Part shown: piece by piece, positions 17,210 through 25,899 of the stretch
How the letters are laid out: every line of letters starts with the position of its first letter
How positions within the stretch are numbered: the first letter of the stretch is position 1
Source of the DNA: CAVYHJ01 sp963768165 [NCBI: uncultured bacterium]
Lineage (GTDB): Bacteria; UBP4; UBA4092
Direction: 5' to 3'
Assembly: GCA_963768165.1 (NCBI GenBank)
Contig: CAVYHJ010000002.1
Coordinates: 62,001-126,000, forward strand
Length of the DNA: 64,000 nt
The notes under the pieces: model-generated
What the model was told of the DNA's origin: nothing
The model's database searches: none
Seen by the model: only the letters and a program-made list of their open reading frames with translations
Position numbers and translations under genes: made by a program

Positions 17210-18253
17210 TTAACTCACTTCTGAAGTAACTTCCAGAGGTTCAAGTACCTGATTCGACATTTCATCGAGTTTGTCATTTACCGCATACAATAACTCTTTC
17301 AAACCTTCTCCGGTCAATGCCGAAATCAAATGCACCTCAAATCCACGTTCTTCCAATTCCTTTTTTACTTTGTTCGCTTTCCGTTTGGTTGGCAACATAT
17401 CTACTTTATTCAAAGCCACAATCTGCGGGCGTTGCATCAATTGCGGGTCATACAATTCCAATTCTTTATTAATCGTTTCAAAATTATGAATCGGGTCGCT
17501 CTCATCCAGTGGAGAAATATCTACAATATGAATTAATACTTTTGTCCTTTCGATATGCCGAAGGAATTCGTGACCCAGACCGACTCCTTGATGCGCGTTT
17601 TCAATCAGACCCGGCAAATCCGCCACCACAAAACTTTTCCCTTCCCCTACTCGCACCTGACCCAGTATCGGGTTTAATGTCGTAAAAGGATAATCCGCAA
17701 TCTTCGGTTTTGCATGGCTGATTCTCGATAACAAAGTTGATTTCCCCGCATTCGGAAAACCCACCAAACCAACATCCGCCAATAATTTCAATTCCAACAC
17801 CAGCGTCTTTTCTTCACCCACAATTCCATCTTCCGCTTCTCTGGGAGATTGATGAGTCGAGGACACAAAATGAGAATTCCCTCTCCCGCCTTTTCCGCCT
17901 TTGGCAATACAAATCATCTTACCGGATTCCACCAAATCAGTTATGAATTCTCCGGTTTCAAATTCTTTGACCACCGTTCCCAGTGGAACTTTCAAAATGA
18001 TATCCTCCGCGCTTCTCCCGACTTTTCTACTCCCCGAACCGTTCAATCCATTCTTCGCGCGAATGTGCGGACGCAAATGAAAATCCAGCAGTGTCTTGAG
18101 TTTTGGGTCGGCTTGAAGATAGACATCTCCGCCTTTTCCACCGCCTCCACCGTCCGGTCCACCTTTGGGAACACATTTCTCACGCCGAAAGGAGACGCAC
18201 CCTTTTCCGCCGGTTCCGGCTCGAACATAAACTTTGGTTTCATCTATAAACAT
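17210..18253 (-). CDS. obg: Obg-family GTPase (ObgE/CgtA)
   Basis: This essential ribosome-associated GTPase has 347 residues. The glycine-rich Obg fold occupies residues 1-158 and includes GGPDGGGGGKGGDVYLQAD. The GTPase domain follows with G1 GFPNAGKSTLL (about 168-178), the switch I region DYPFTTLNP, G3 DLPGLIENAHQG and G4 NKVD. A short C-terminal tail ends the protein, lacking the acidic extension of some homologues. It sits in the conserved order rplU-rpmA-obg-proB. Confidence 0.97.
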   Translation of the reverse strand: MFIDETKVYVRAGTGGKGCVSFRREKCVPKGGPDGGGGGKGGDVYLQADPKLKTLLDFHLRPHIRAKNGLNGSGSRKVGRSAEDIILKVPLGTVVKEFETGEFITDLVESGKMICIAKGGKGGRGNSHFVSSTHQSPREAEDGIVGEEKTLVLELKLLADVGLVGFPNAGKSTLLSRISHAKPKIADYPFTTLNPILGQVRVGEGKSFVVADLPGLIENAHQGVGLGHEFLRHIERTKVLIHIVDISPLDESDPIHNFETINKELELYDPQLMQRPQIVALNKVDMLPTKRKANKVKKELEERGFEVHLISALTGEGLKELLYAVNDKLDEMSNQVLEPLEVTSEVS

Positions 18254-18338
18254 GATACTAGCGTCCTTTAACGCAACAACCTTACGATTCTATAGGATAA
18301 CGGAATAGGGGGTAAAGTAGCAAGTGAGTGACATGAGA

Positions 18339-18380
18339 AATAAAAAAGGAATAAGACTCATGTCTCCGCCTTATTCCTTT
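18339..18380 (-). terminator. factor-independent terminator after rplU-rpmA
   Basis: On the minus strand, AAAGGAATAAG pairs perfectly with CTTATTCCTTT over 11 bases around a 14-base loop. TTTTTTAT follows. It lies 18 bases beyond the rpmA stop and separates the ribosomal-protein pair from obg-proB. Confidence 0.88.
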
Positions 18381-18397
18381 AAACTTTTATCTAAATC

Positions 18398-18655
18398 TTA
18401 AGCTTGGACAGGTTCGATTTTAATAATTCTGCGTCCCCGGCTGGTTCCAAAAACAACCTTACCGGTGACTTTGGCATACAAGGAATCGTCCGAAGATATC
18501 CCGACATTGAGTCCGGGATGAAATTGAGTCCCCCGTTGACGGATTAGAACTGAACCACCCGGTACAATCTCTCCACCAAACGCTTTTACACCCAATCGTT
18601 GTGAGTTTGAATCTCTACCATTTCTTGATGCACCAACACCTTTTTTATGTGCCAT
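18398..18655 (-). CDS. rpmA: 50S ribosomal protein L27
   Basis: The 85-residue protein begins [20 protein letters not shown], the highly conserved L27 start, directly at the mature-type N terminus without the cleavable extension found in Firmicutes. It continues with LGVKAFGGE and [15 protein letters not shown]. The N-terminal tail reaches the peptidyl-transferase centre. It lies 8 bases after rplU and ends before a strong terminator. Confidence 0.98.
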   Translation of the reverse strand: MAHKKGVGASRNGRDSNSQRLGVKAFGGEIVPGGSVLIRQRGTQFHPGLNVGISSDDSLYAKVTGKVVFGTSRGRRIIKIEPVQA

Positions 18656-18663
18656 AATTACCT

Positions 18664-18978
18664 CTAGTTTGCTTTGATTTCTTTAATTTCCAATTCTGTA
18701 TAATATTGCCGATGTCCCCAGGTCTTGCGATATTTCTTGCGTCGTTTGTATTTGAATCCAAGAATTTTCTTGGACCTATCTTGATCAATCACTTCACCGA
18801 CGACTTTGGCATTGGAGAGATACGGTTTCCCGACTTCAATTCCATTATCCCCTGAAACAAGCACAACCTGATTCAATTCAACCGTATTACCGATTTCTTG
18901 TTCCAGTTTCTCTACGCGAATTTTATCTCCAACGGACACGCGATATTGTTTCCCACCGGTCACAACCACTGCATACAT
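18664..18978 (-). CDS. rplU: 50S ribosomal protein L21
   Basis: The 104-residue protein begins [19 protein letters not shown] and has the C-terminal L21 signature [18 protein letters not shown]. It binds 23S rRNA and neighbours L20 in the ribosome. It is the first gene of the rplU-rpmA unit, with a Shine-Dalgarno AAGGGG upstream of the ATG and a TTGACA-type promoter at 19017-19046. Confidence 0.98.
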   Translation of the reverse strand: MYAVVVTGGKQYRVSVGDKIRVEKLEQEIGNTVELNQVVLVSGDNGIEVGKPYLSNAKVVGEVIDQDRSKKILGFKYKRRKKYRKTWGHRQYYTELEIKEIKAN

Positions 18979-19016
18979 AAATAAATTCCCCTTACTTCAA
19001 TTAGATTAGAGCTATA

Positions 19017-19046
19017 TATTTAATCACATTTGCCCCTTTCTGTCAA
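19017..19046 (-). promoter_or_regulatory. sigma70-like promoter for rplU-rpmA
   Basis: On the minus strand, TTGACA (19041-19046) is followed by an 18-base spacer and TAAATA (19017-19022), overlapping an AT-rich TATATAG run. It gives a leader of roughly 30 bases before rplU. Confidence 0.6.
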
Positions 19047-19108
19047 ACACTTTGGATCCTTGGTTCCTAAGCGAACCGGGTACGGGCATGAAGCGGAGGA
19101 GAAGCGGA

Positions 19109-19144
19109 GCTGGGATGAAGAAGATCGATCTCCTTCATCCCGGC
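19109..19144. repeat. large intergenic inverted repeat (GGGATGAAG hairpin)
   Basis: Two 18-base arms, GCTGGGATGAAGAAGATC and GATCTCCTTCATCCCGGC, pair at 16 of 18 positions, one further being G-T. The centre is the palindrome GATCGATC. A smaller GGTTC/GAACC hairpin lies just before, near 19072-19087. No T-run follows. The 370-base gap between rplU and tag holds nothing else that I recognise. Confidence 0.7.
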
Positions 19145-19347
19145 TTCCCTTGTTTTTGGCTTATTCCAAAGGGGTGTTTCTATAAGGAAGGAAGGTTTCT
19201 ACCGGACATTAGTCCAAGGTTCTCTTGGTTTTAGCCCATTAACTATTCATAATTCAACATTCAAAATTTATAATTATTCTTTATTATACTTCTTTTCTTC
19301 CCTTTGTCAATTCTTATTTGCTATGATGTTTATTAAAGGAGAATCCG

Positions 19348-19914
19348 ATGGAGAAAAAGCGTTGTTTTTGGGCTGGCGATAATCCCTTAATGATTGAGTA
19401 TCATGACAAGGAATGGGGATGCCCGTCGTATGATGACCGGCATTTATTTGAAATGTTGACATTGGAAGGAGCACAGGCGGGCTTAAGTTGGACGACTATA
19501 TTAAATAAGCGCGAAAATTATCGCAAAGCCTTTCATAATTTTGACATGAAGAAAATTGCCAAGTATTCTGCCAAAAATGTAAAACGCTTAATGAATAATC
19601 CCGGTATCATCCGCAACCGTTTAAAGATTGATTCCACCATTTCCAATGCCAAAATCGCTCTGGAAATTCGAAAAGAATACGGCTCTCTCTCCAAATATCT
19701 CTGGGACATCATCGGTGGAAAACCTCTCCCTCCGATCAAAAATCTTTCTCGAAATAATCTCCCTGCGAAAACCAAAGAGTCCGACCTTATGTCCAAAACT
19801 CTTAAAAAACGTGGCTTCCGTTTTGTCGGTTCCACCATCTGCTACGCCTTCATGCAAGCCGTCGGCATGGTTAATGATCATACGGTGGAATGTGAATGGA
19901 AGAGCAAAATTTAA
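19348..19914 (+). CDS. tag: DNA-3-methyladenine glycosylase I
   Basis: This repair enzyme removes 3-methyladenine from DNA. The 188-residue protein has the full Tag signature: KKRCFWAGDNPLMIEYHDKEWG at the N terminus, FEMLTLEGAQAGLSWTTILNKRENYR next, and VNDHTVECEW near the C terminus. The zinc ligands of the family (an N-terminal Cys and His, a C-terminal His and Cys) are all present. The start follows AAAGGAGAATCCG. Its stop overlaps by four bases the stop of the convergent HepT-like gene. Confidence 0.95.
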   Translation: MEKKRCFWAGDNPLMIEYHDKEWGCPSYDDRHLFEMLTLEGAQAGLSWTTILNKRENYRKAFHNFDMKKIAKYSAKNVKRLMNNPGIIRNRLKIDSTISNAKIALEIRKEYGSLSKYLWDIIGGKPLPPIKNLSRNNLPAKTKESDLMSKTLKKRGFRFVGSTICYAFMQAVGMVNDHTVECEWKSKI

Positions 19915-20246
19915 GTCTCTATTATTTTCTTAATGGAATTCACTAGGGATGGCAAATCTTGGGTAATGATTTCCCATAAAATATCTAAATCTATATCAAA
20001 ATACCCGTGTGCTAGTCTATTCCGAAAAGCATTGATTTGATTCCAGGCAATTTCCAGATGATTTTGTTTTGTTTCTTCTGAAATATTTCTAGACGCTTCT
20101 CCGATAATTTCCAATAACCTCTCGACAGCCAAAGTAAGGGTTTCATCAGTATCCAGAGTTCTGCGACTTTTCTCGGTGGTTAATTTAATCACCTTTTCTG
20201 CAGCATCCAACATATGCTGCAGGCGAATTCTATCCTTATTCTGCAT
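19911..20246 (-). CDS. HEPN-domain toxin, HepT-like (DUF86)
   Basis: This small all-helical protein of 111 residues carries the HEPN ribonuclease-type motif RxxxxH as [13 protein letters not shown] (about residues 77-89). This is the active motif of HepT toxins, whose tyrosine in the same segment is the site of AMPylation by the partner in characterised systems; here the residue after RNRLAHG is also Tyr. It overlaps the end of the MntA-like gene by 11 bases, the standard order for these pairs. It belongs to the HEPN/MNT type VII toxin-antitoxin family. Confidence 0.88.
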   Translation of the reverse strand: MQNKDRIRLQHMLDAAEKVIKLTTEKSRRTLDTDETLTLAVERLLEIIGEASRNISEETKQNHLEIAWNQINAFRNRLAHGYFDIDLDILWEIITQDLPSLVNSIKKIIET

Positions 20247-20535
20247 ATTGAACTTCTGCTTCTGCTTTGGCTTTATCTCTAAAGTACCGGCTCAAAAAGT
20301 TGGGAGTCTGGAGATCAACTTTTCGCTCTAACAATTCGCTTAATTCCTGTTCCATCGCAAAAAAGGATAGTCCGGGGATATGCTCAGGGTCAAATTCGAC
20401 AAGAATATCAATATCGCTTTCCGGTCCAAAATCATCCCGCAATATCGAACCGAAGAACGAAAGTTTGATAATATGATTCCGTTTGCAAAATTCTGCAATT
20501 TTCTCTTTTGCTACCTTAACACCCGTATTATTCAT
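20236..20535 (-). CDS. minimal nucleotidyltransferase antitoxin, MntA-like
   Basis: The 99-residue protein has the nucleotidyltransferase core [23 protein letters not shown] (about residues 26-48) with the GSxxR motif and the paired aspartates SDID. MntA antitoxins of HEPN/MNT modules neutralise HepT by adding AMP. The annotated ATG lies only about six bases beyond a TATAAT on the minus strand, so the message may be leaderless. No Shine-Dalgarno sequence is visible. Confidence 0.88.
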   Translation of the reverse strand: MNNTGVKVAKEKIAEFCKRNHIIKLSFFGSILRDDFGPESDIDILVEFDPEHIPGLSFFAMEQELSELLERKVDLQTPNFLSRYFRDKAKAEAEVQYAE

Positions 20536-20885
20536 AATAGAATTATACGCTAACTAGGGGGAGAGTTGGTAACAAAAGGCACAGATTTCATTTCTCGGCT
20601 CCATTATGTGCTAGGTTACAAGAAAACCATCGGCATGGGTATTGACTATATTGAGGAGTGTACCTTACTATGGTTATAATGAAAGGAGGTGATGTACTTT
20701 TTTTTCCCATTTCAAACCCAAAACCATAAACAAAACTTTCATTGGATAACCACAAGCCGGGGTTGTGTTAGCTGGTGACCATCCATCAAAATAGGCTGTT
20801 AAGTTGTGGAGTTATAACGAAATAAAAAATATATATTTTAACAAGGAGAAATAACCTTGAAGATGGGTTCAAGACATAATTTTTT
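20536..20885. other. gene-poor gap between the HEPN/MNT pair and the zinc-ribbon gene
   Basis: About 350 bases without a convincing gene. A TTGAGG-N18-TATAAT promoter-like pair precedes GAAAGGAGGTGATG near 20680-20694, an unusually complete match to the anti-Shine-Dalgarno sequence. It could serve a 28-codon open frame beginning at 20692, but the ATG lies too close to the site for efficient use. I do not call a gene here. Confidence 0.4.
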
Positions 20886-21575
20886 ATGATTTGTTCAAAA
20901 TGTACAACCAATAATCTAGAGGACAGTGTCTTTTGTACGAAATGTGGAAATCAATTGAAAGACTCGCCAGAGTTGGTTACGCAATCAACTTTCAATATTG
21001 GGACTTCAAAATTAATAAAGAAGAATCCAATATTAATAAAATATCTTGTAATTGCCGGATTTTTAATTCTTGGTGTTTTTGTTATTTATAATTTACTCTT
21101 TAAAAATCCAAGTTTAGACGCACAAGTACATACAGCTGGAAACTATAATTTTAATGCTTCCATATATAACAAAACATTATCTAATTTAAAAATTAGAAAA
21201 AATTTATCCAAAAGTCAGTTGATAATTACTTTTAATTTTGATTATAAAGAACCAAACAGAAATATGGGATGGCTTGGTCAAGCAAATCTCCCACGTTTGC
21301 TTTGTACAGGATATTTTTTGATAAGATTATTTGATAAAAATGGGAATTACCTAACACATTTTACAACCGAACCATTCTATAAATTATTAGGTCTTAGAAT
21401 GAAATTTAAAGATCCTCAAACCGTACTTTTAGAAAAATCTTATATTAAAAAACAAATAAAATTAGTTTATGATGTTAATTCTAGAGATTTAGAATTTGCA
21501 CAAATTGCTGAGTTTGGTTTTTCTACTAACAAGGATTTATGGCTTGCGTACCTATATTGGGATTGGAATAATTAG
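20886..21575 (+). CDS. zinc-ribbon, single-pass membrane protein of unknown function
   Basis: The 229-residue protein starts with a zinc ribbon (CSKCTTNN and CTKCGNQL, two CxxC pairs in residues 3-22). A basic linker follows, then one transmembrane helix (about residues 50-70, LVIAGFLILGVFVIYNLLF). The C-terminal domain of about 155 residues should be extracytoplasmic. It has a strand-rich look (LIITFNFDYKEPNRNMGW) but no family that I recognise. Its DNA is much richer in A+T than the housekeeping genes, suggesting acquisition. A cytoplasmic zinc ribbon plus an outer sensor-like domain is common in uncharacterised envelope proteins. Confidence 0.7.
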   Translation: MICSKCTTNNLEDSVFCTKCGNQLKDSPELVTQSTFNIGTSKLIKKNPILIKYLVIAGFLILGVFVIYNLLFKNPSLDAQVHTAGNYNFNASIYNKTLSNLKIRKNLSKSQLIITFNFDYKEPNRNMGWLGQANLPRLLCTGYFLIRLFDKNGNYLTHFTTEPFYKLLGLRMKFKDPQTVLLEKSYIKKQIKLVYDVNSRDLEFAQIAEFGFSTNKDLWLAYLYWDWNN

Positions 21576-21883
21576 TTCTAGAACGATTCCATAATATTAA
21601 TAATTAACACGTTTAATCTGCCTGATACTCAGAATAAGATTTAAACTAATTCCAAAAGGACTTTATTAAGATTACAATCTCTAAAAAAGTTTTAAAACCT
21701 ATTAAAATATTCAACCAAACAGTTAGTGAACCCTTTGTACCTTTCTTGACCTTTTTTCGCATAGGAACCTTCCATTAATTTATTTCCGTTAAAGCTAAGA
21801 GAAAGTTCCTACGTTAAAAGTTTATCAAAGAAGATTTTAAGAACTGGAATGAGGTTGTGTCAAGCAAAAGATAAAGGATTCTC
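21576..21883. other. A+T-rich gap, no gene seen
   Basis: Three hundred bases between two convergent accessory genes. I see no open frame with a ribosome site, no clear terminator and no match to the repeat families described elsewhere in the window. Confidence 0.5.
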
Positions 21884-22948
21884 TTAACCCCCCTTTTGAA
21901 CAACTTTAATATAATTTTTTGCTTCTTTAAGATATTGAGTTACTTCTTGTTCAATATTTGAACGTAGTCTTTTTAAGGTATCAACCTCTTTGTATAGATA
22001 TAGTTCAGCGTTCTTGTAATTATCCTTTTGGCTGATGATTTTGTTTAAGCGCTCTATTTCTTGTTTATTCCAATCGATAGTTAATCCTTTTTCAAAGAAT
22101 TCTATCTCCTCATTTTCATTAAACATTTGAACATAAAATACTGAGCCAAAGATATTATCTTTATTGAAATATTTTATGAATTTGTCAAAAGGTAAATTTA
22201 CGACAACATAAATTGTTGGTACTCCATCACCTTTCAACCATCCTAAAATATCAGCATCAACAGAAATACGTTTATTTTTATCTGATATATATATCCAAAA
22301 GTAATCTATCTCAAAGTCATAATCTATGTCTGCCCAACCTTCTTTACTATCGGTACTTGCCTTTAGGTTAGCATTTTCAAATGACTCCCATATTTCATTA
22401 CTCATTAGATCATAAAAGTTCCTTATAATCTTAGATATTATTTTAGACTCCTGAAAACCAGCAGGTTCTAATAATGGAAAATAATTAGCATTTAATTGAT
22501 CTCTTATTTCCTGTTTCTTTTTAAAATTAGCATTCTGGCGTCTCGGTTCTAATATTTTTCTACAGTATTTATCGAGGTTGACTAAAAGAATACCAAATCC
22601 ATGTTCTCTACAATATTGTTCTTTTTCTTCACGGTCTAATTTAGATAGCCTTTCCCACTTATCAGATGGACAAAACAAATAAACATATTCGCCATAAGTT
22701 TGAAGGGAATGTGCTTGTGATTTGCAATCGCCCCAAGGTTTACCCGATGCCGATAGTTTTCCTTCTGCGAGATGCACGTCACAAGAACCATCTGAATGAT
22801 TCATAATAGCGGCGACATCAGGATACCTATAACCATCAGTGGTTTTCAATACTATATTGGGTTCAGTCTTTGTAAATGTTGCACCTTGTTCTTCAAAATA
22901 TTTCACGATACTTGGATAAAGATCTTTTTCAGTTAGATGCTTTGACAT
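21884..22948 (-). CDS. predicted PD-(D/E)XK nuclease-like protein with C-terminal coiled coil
   Basis: This 354-residue soluble protein has an N-terminal domain with the arrangement expected of PD-(D/E)XK nucleases. RYPDVAAIM supplies P43-D44, VHLAEGKLS supplies E62-x-K64, and a glutamine (Q78) follows within a helix (CKSQAHSLQTYG). The middle region is rich in aromatic strands. The last 70 residues (EIERLNKIISQK onward) look like a long coiled coil. I do not recognise the full-length family. The DNA is A+T-rich like the zinc-ribbon gene next door, and the HEPN/MNT pair is 1.3 kb away, which would fit a small defence-type patch. Nuclease function is inferred from the motif only. Confidence 0.6.
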   Translation of the reverse strand: MSKHLTEKDLYPSIVKYFEEQGATFTKTEPNIVLKTTDGYRYPDVAAIMNHSDGSCDVHLAEGKLSASGKPWGDCKSQAHSLQTYGEYVYLFCPSDKWERLSKLDREEKEQYCREHGFGILLVNLDKYCRKILEPRRQNANFKKKQEIRDQLNANYFPLLEPAGFQESKIISKIIRNFYDLMSNEIWESFENANLKASTDSKEGWADIDYDFEIDYFWIYISDKNKRISVDADILGWLKGDGVPTIYVVVNLPFDKFIKYFNKDNIFGSVFYVQMFNENEEIEFFEKGLTIDWNKQEIERLNKIISQKDNYKNAELYLYKEVDTLKRLRSNIEQEVTQYLKEAKNYIKVVQKGG

Positions 22949-23050
22949 CCCATTTCTCCTTTAATACTCTATATTTGGAAATAACAATTCACCAGTGCAC
23001 AAAAGTTACTCTTTTAACTTTAAACTTTAGACTCGAAACTCTAAACTTCC

Positions 23051-24343
23051 CTAATGCCCCGGCATTCCCGGTGCAGGAGTATTCGGATTCTTGGCTTTTA
23101 GTTCGGAATATTGTTTCCAGGTCATCGGATGTTTTCCGTCATCCACGCGCTCCATCGTGATACACCCATCCACAGGACAAACCAGCATACATAGATTACA
23201 ACCCACACATTCTTTTTCATCCACATAAGGAACACGAGAGCCGTTGCCCTTGGGAAGATGAATACATTGATGTGCGCCATCCCAACACGCCACGTGACAC
23301 AGGTCACACCCGATACATTTGTCTTTATTTATTTTGGCAATAACTTTATAATTCAAATCAAGATTACCCCAGATATCAATCCGTTTAACTGAATATCCCA
23401 CCATGTCCTTGACCGACTTAAATTTCTTTTCATCCATATAATTGGATAACCCATCAATCAAATCTTCCACAATCCGATACCCGTAATGCATAACCGCCGT
23501 GCAAACTTGAACATTGGAAGAACCCAATAAAATAAACTCTACTGCGTCCTGCCATGTAGAAATTCCGCCAATCCCGGAAATAGGAATCGTAATATCTTTT
23601 CGAGACGCAATCGCGGACACCATGTTTAATGCAATAGGTTTAACTGCCGGTCCACAAAATCCGCCATGACTCGATTTCCCATTCACAATGGGTTTTGGCG
23701 CGAAGGTATCCAAATCCACCCCCATCACGCTATTAATCGTATTAATCAGAGAAATTCCATCCCCATGTCCCTCTTGCGCGGCTACTGCAAGATAAGTCAC
23801 ATCCGTTACATTAGGCGTCAGTTTCACAAGCACAGGTGTACGCGCGACTTCTTTCACCCATTCCGTAATCCGTTTGGTATATTCCGGGACTTGCCCCACA
23901 GCCGCGCCCATTCCCCGCTCCGACATTCCATGAGGACAACCGAAATTCAATTCCAATCCATCACATCCCGTGTCTTCGACTCGCTTAACCATATCATGCC
24001 ACGTCTGCTGTTTCATTTCCACCATGAGAGAAACAACGACTGCATTATGAGGATATTGCTTCTTAACTTCTTTGATTTCCTTGAGATTTACCTCAATAGG
24101 TCTATCGGTAATTAATTCAATATTATTCAATCCCATCAATCTCATAGTCCCCAAATCCACACCGCCCAAACGTGAACTCACATTAATAATGGGTTCACTG
24201 CCAAGCGTTTTCCACACCGCTCCGCCCCAACCTGCGTCAAAAGCTCGTTTGATTTGATCTCCTGAATTAGTCGGTGGCGCGCTCGCCAGCCAGAAAGGAT
24301 TGGGTGATTTAATTCCTGCAATTTCACACTTTAAATTAGCCAT
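23051..24343 (-). CDS. preA: NAD-dependent dihydropyrimidine dehydrogenase, PreA subunit
   Basis: The catalytic subunit that reduces uracil or thymine (FMN, Fe-S). The second ATG (24343) is better placed after AAGGAGG than the first (24349). The roughly 430-residue protein has a dihydroorotate dehydrogenase-like barrel (LKCEIAGIKSPNPFWLASAPPT at the start; GLELNFGCPHGMSERGMG in the middle; ISGIGGISTWQDAVEF). Two 4Fe-4S clusters follow in the C-terminal region (CIGCDLCHVACWDGAHQC and CVGCNLCMLVCPVDGC). It lies 29 bases downstream of preT. The pair acts with the divergently oriented dihydropyrimidinase gene. Confidence 0.93.
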   Translation of the reverse strand: MANLKCEIAGIKSPNPFWLASAPPTNSGDQIKRAFDAGWGGAVWKTLGSEPIINVSSRLGGVDLGTMRLMGLNNIELITDRPIEVNLKEIKEVKKQYPHNAVVVSLMVEMKQQTWHDMVKRVEDTGCDGLELNFGCPHGMSERGMGAAVGQVPEYTKRITEWVKEVARTPVLVKLTPNVTDVTYLAVAAQEGHGDGISLINTINSVMGVDLDTFAPKPIVNGKSSHGGFCGPAVKPIALNMVSAIASRKDITIPISGIGGISTWQDAVEFILLGSSNVQVCTAVMHYGYRIVEDLIDGLSNYMDEKKFKSVKDMVGYSVKRIDIWGNLDLNYKVIAKINKDKCIGCDLCHVACWDGAHQCIHLPKGNGSRVPYVDEKECVGCNLCMLVCPVDGCITMERVDDGKHPMTWKQYSELKAKNPNTPAPGMPGH

Positions 24344-24372
24344 ATACATATCCTCCTTGTTTATTAACTTTT

Positions 24373-25728
24373 CTATTTCTTAATAGTACTCAAATACTGA
24401 TGAATCCCTCTCGCCGCCTGTTTCCCATCCCAAACTGCGTTCACAACTTCTTTCCCGCCGTTCACGCAATCTCCGCCTGCAAATACTTTGGGATTTCCAG
24501 TTTGAAAGGTCTTTGGATCAATCTGCACCCGTCCTTTTGCATCCGTCTTTACGCCAGAAATCTTTGAAATGAAATCCACATATTTCTTCTGTCCCAGCGC
24601 TTTAATAATCATGTCCACTTCCAAAACAAATTCCGACCCCTTGACAGGCTCCGGTGAACGTCGTCCGGAAGCATCCGGTTTCCCTAATTGCATTTTTATA
24701 CATTTTAAACCCGTGACTTTTCCTTTTCCAACAACACCAACTGGCGCAGTCAACCATAACGTAATCACTTCATCTTTTTTGGCAATTTCATATTCATAAT
24801 GATACGCCCGCATCTCTTTTTGCGACCGGCGATACACCATATAAACTTCCTGGGCACCCAACCGTTTTGCTTGAGTCACCACATCAATGGCAGTATTCCC
24901 CCCACCAATGACCGCTACTTTTTTCCCTATAGGTATGTCCTTAAAATTTTCGGTTTTCAATTCATGAATCCAAGAAATCGCGTCCCACACTCCGGGGGTG
25001 TCTTCTCCGGGTATTTCCAATTTCTCCGTTTGTCCCAACCCAATCCCTATAAAGACAGCATCGTTTTCTTTCAACAATTCCTCCACGCTTTTGTCTTTTC
25101 CAATAGTACAATTCTGCACAAACCTGACACCCAAACTCTTGACGAGTTCCATTTCCTTTAATGCATCTTCTATCTTCATCTTGTATCGCGCGATACCGAA
25201 AGTATTCAATCCTCCGGGTTTAGGGTTTTTGTCATAAATGGTTACTTGATACCCCAACTGCGCTGCCTCCGCCGCACAGGATAATCCGGAAGGTCCGGAA
25301 CCGACGATGGCAATCTTTTTCCCGTTCGATTTGCCAGCGTTGAATAATGTGGTGTGAATTCCCTTGGCAAATACATAATCCGTAGAATGCCGTTGTAACA
25401 AGGCAATGGAAATCGGACGTTCCTTTTTCTCGTTATACACGCACGCCCCTTCGCACAACACTTCCACCGGACACACCCGCGCACAGCTATAACCTAAAAT
25501 ATTTGATTCCAAAATGACTCGTGCCGACCCACGCAAATTCTTGGTGGCGATTTTCTTGATAAATGATGCCACGTCAATATGCGTCGGACAGGCTTTAGTA
25601 CAAGGCGCGTCATAACAAAATAAACACCGGGCTGCTTCATCCCGTGCGGCGTCTTCCGTGAGTGGGGGATTAATATCTGCAAAATTTTGCGCGTATTGTT
25701 CATCAGTTAATTTAGATGATAGTGCCAT
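24373..25728 (-). CDS. preT: NAD-dependent dihydropyrimidine dehydrogenase, PreT subunit
   Basis: The electron-transfer subunit that hands NAD(P)H electrons to PreA. The 451-residue protein matches the GltD-like family. It has an N-terminal cysteine-rich Fe-S domain (CLFCYDAPCTKACPTHID at about residues 35-52 and CARVCPVEVLCEGAC). An FAD-binding fold (KIAIVGSGPSGLSCAAEA) and an NAD(P) fold (KKVAVIGGGNTAIDVVTQA) follow. The C-terminal motif VFAGGDCVNGGKEVVNAVWDG completes the flavin site. It is first in the preT-preA unit. Confidence 0.92.
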   Translation of the reverse strand: MALSSKLTDEQYAQNFADINPPLTEDAARDEAARCLFCYDAPCTKACPTHIDVASFIKKIATKNLRGSARVILESNILGYSCARVCPVEVLCEGACVYNEKKERPISIALLQRHSTDYVFAKGIHTTLFNAGKSNGKKIAIVGSGPSGLSCAAEAAQLGYQVTIYDKNPKPGGLNTFGIARYKMKIEDALKEMELVKSLGVRFVQNCTIGKDKSVEELLKENDAVFIGIGLGQTEKLEIPGEDTPGVWDAISWIHELKTENFKDIPIGKKVAVIGGGNTAIDVVTQAKRLGAQEVYMVYRRSQKEMRAYHYEYEIAKKDEVITLWLTAPVGVVGKGKVTGLKCIKMQLGKPDASGRRSPEPVKGSEFVLEVDMIIKALGQKKYVDFISKISGVKTDAKGRVQIDPKTFQTGNPKVFAGGDCVNGGKEVVNAVWDGKQAARGIHQYLSTIKK

Positions 25729-25819
25729 ATTCTTTCTCCCTTGTTTTATATCTATTCTCTACCTCATTTTGATGAATCTTGAATCATACAACAAATTGGC
25801 GATTTTTGCGATAAAAAAA

Positions 25820-25849
25820 TTGACAAAAGACCGTCTTTCGTATCATAAT
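25820..25849 (+). promoter_or_regulatory. sigma70-like promoter with embedded palindrome for the dihydropyrimidinase gene
   Basis: TTGACA (25820-25825), an 18-base spacer and CATAAT (25844-25849). The spacer contains the perfect palindrome AAAGAC-C-GTCTTT (25826-25838), placed as an operator would be. The divergent preTA unit starts 90 bases away, so the same site could serve both. Confidence 0.55.
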
Positions 25850-25899
25850 ACGCTAATCAGTAAAGTTTTACAATATTCCAATTAAAGGAGATCGAAATT

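Noticed and set aside
20680-20694. possible 16S rRNA 3' end in reverse because of the anti-Shine-Dalgarno match
   Set aside because: Only the 13-14 base match is present; the preceding rRNA sequence is absent.
20692-20778. 28-codon leader-like frame after a near-perfect Shine-Dalgarno sequence
   Set aside because: The ATG lies within about two bases of the site and the peptide has no character of an attenuator.
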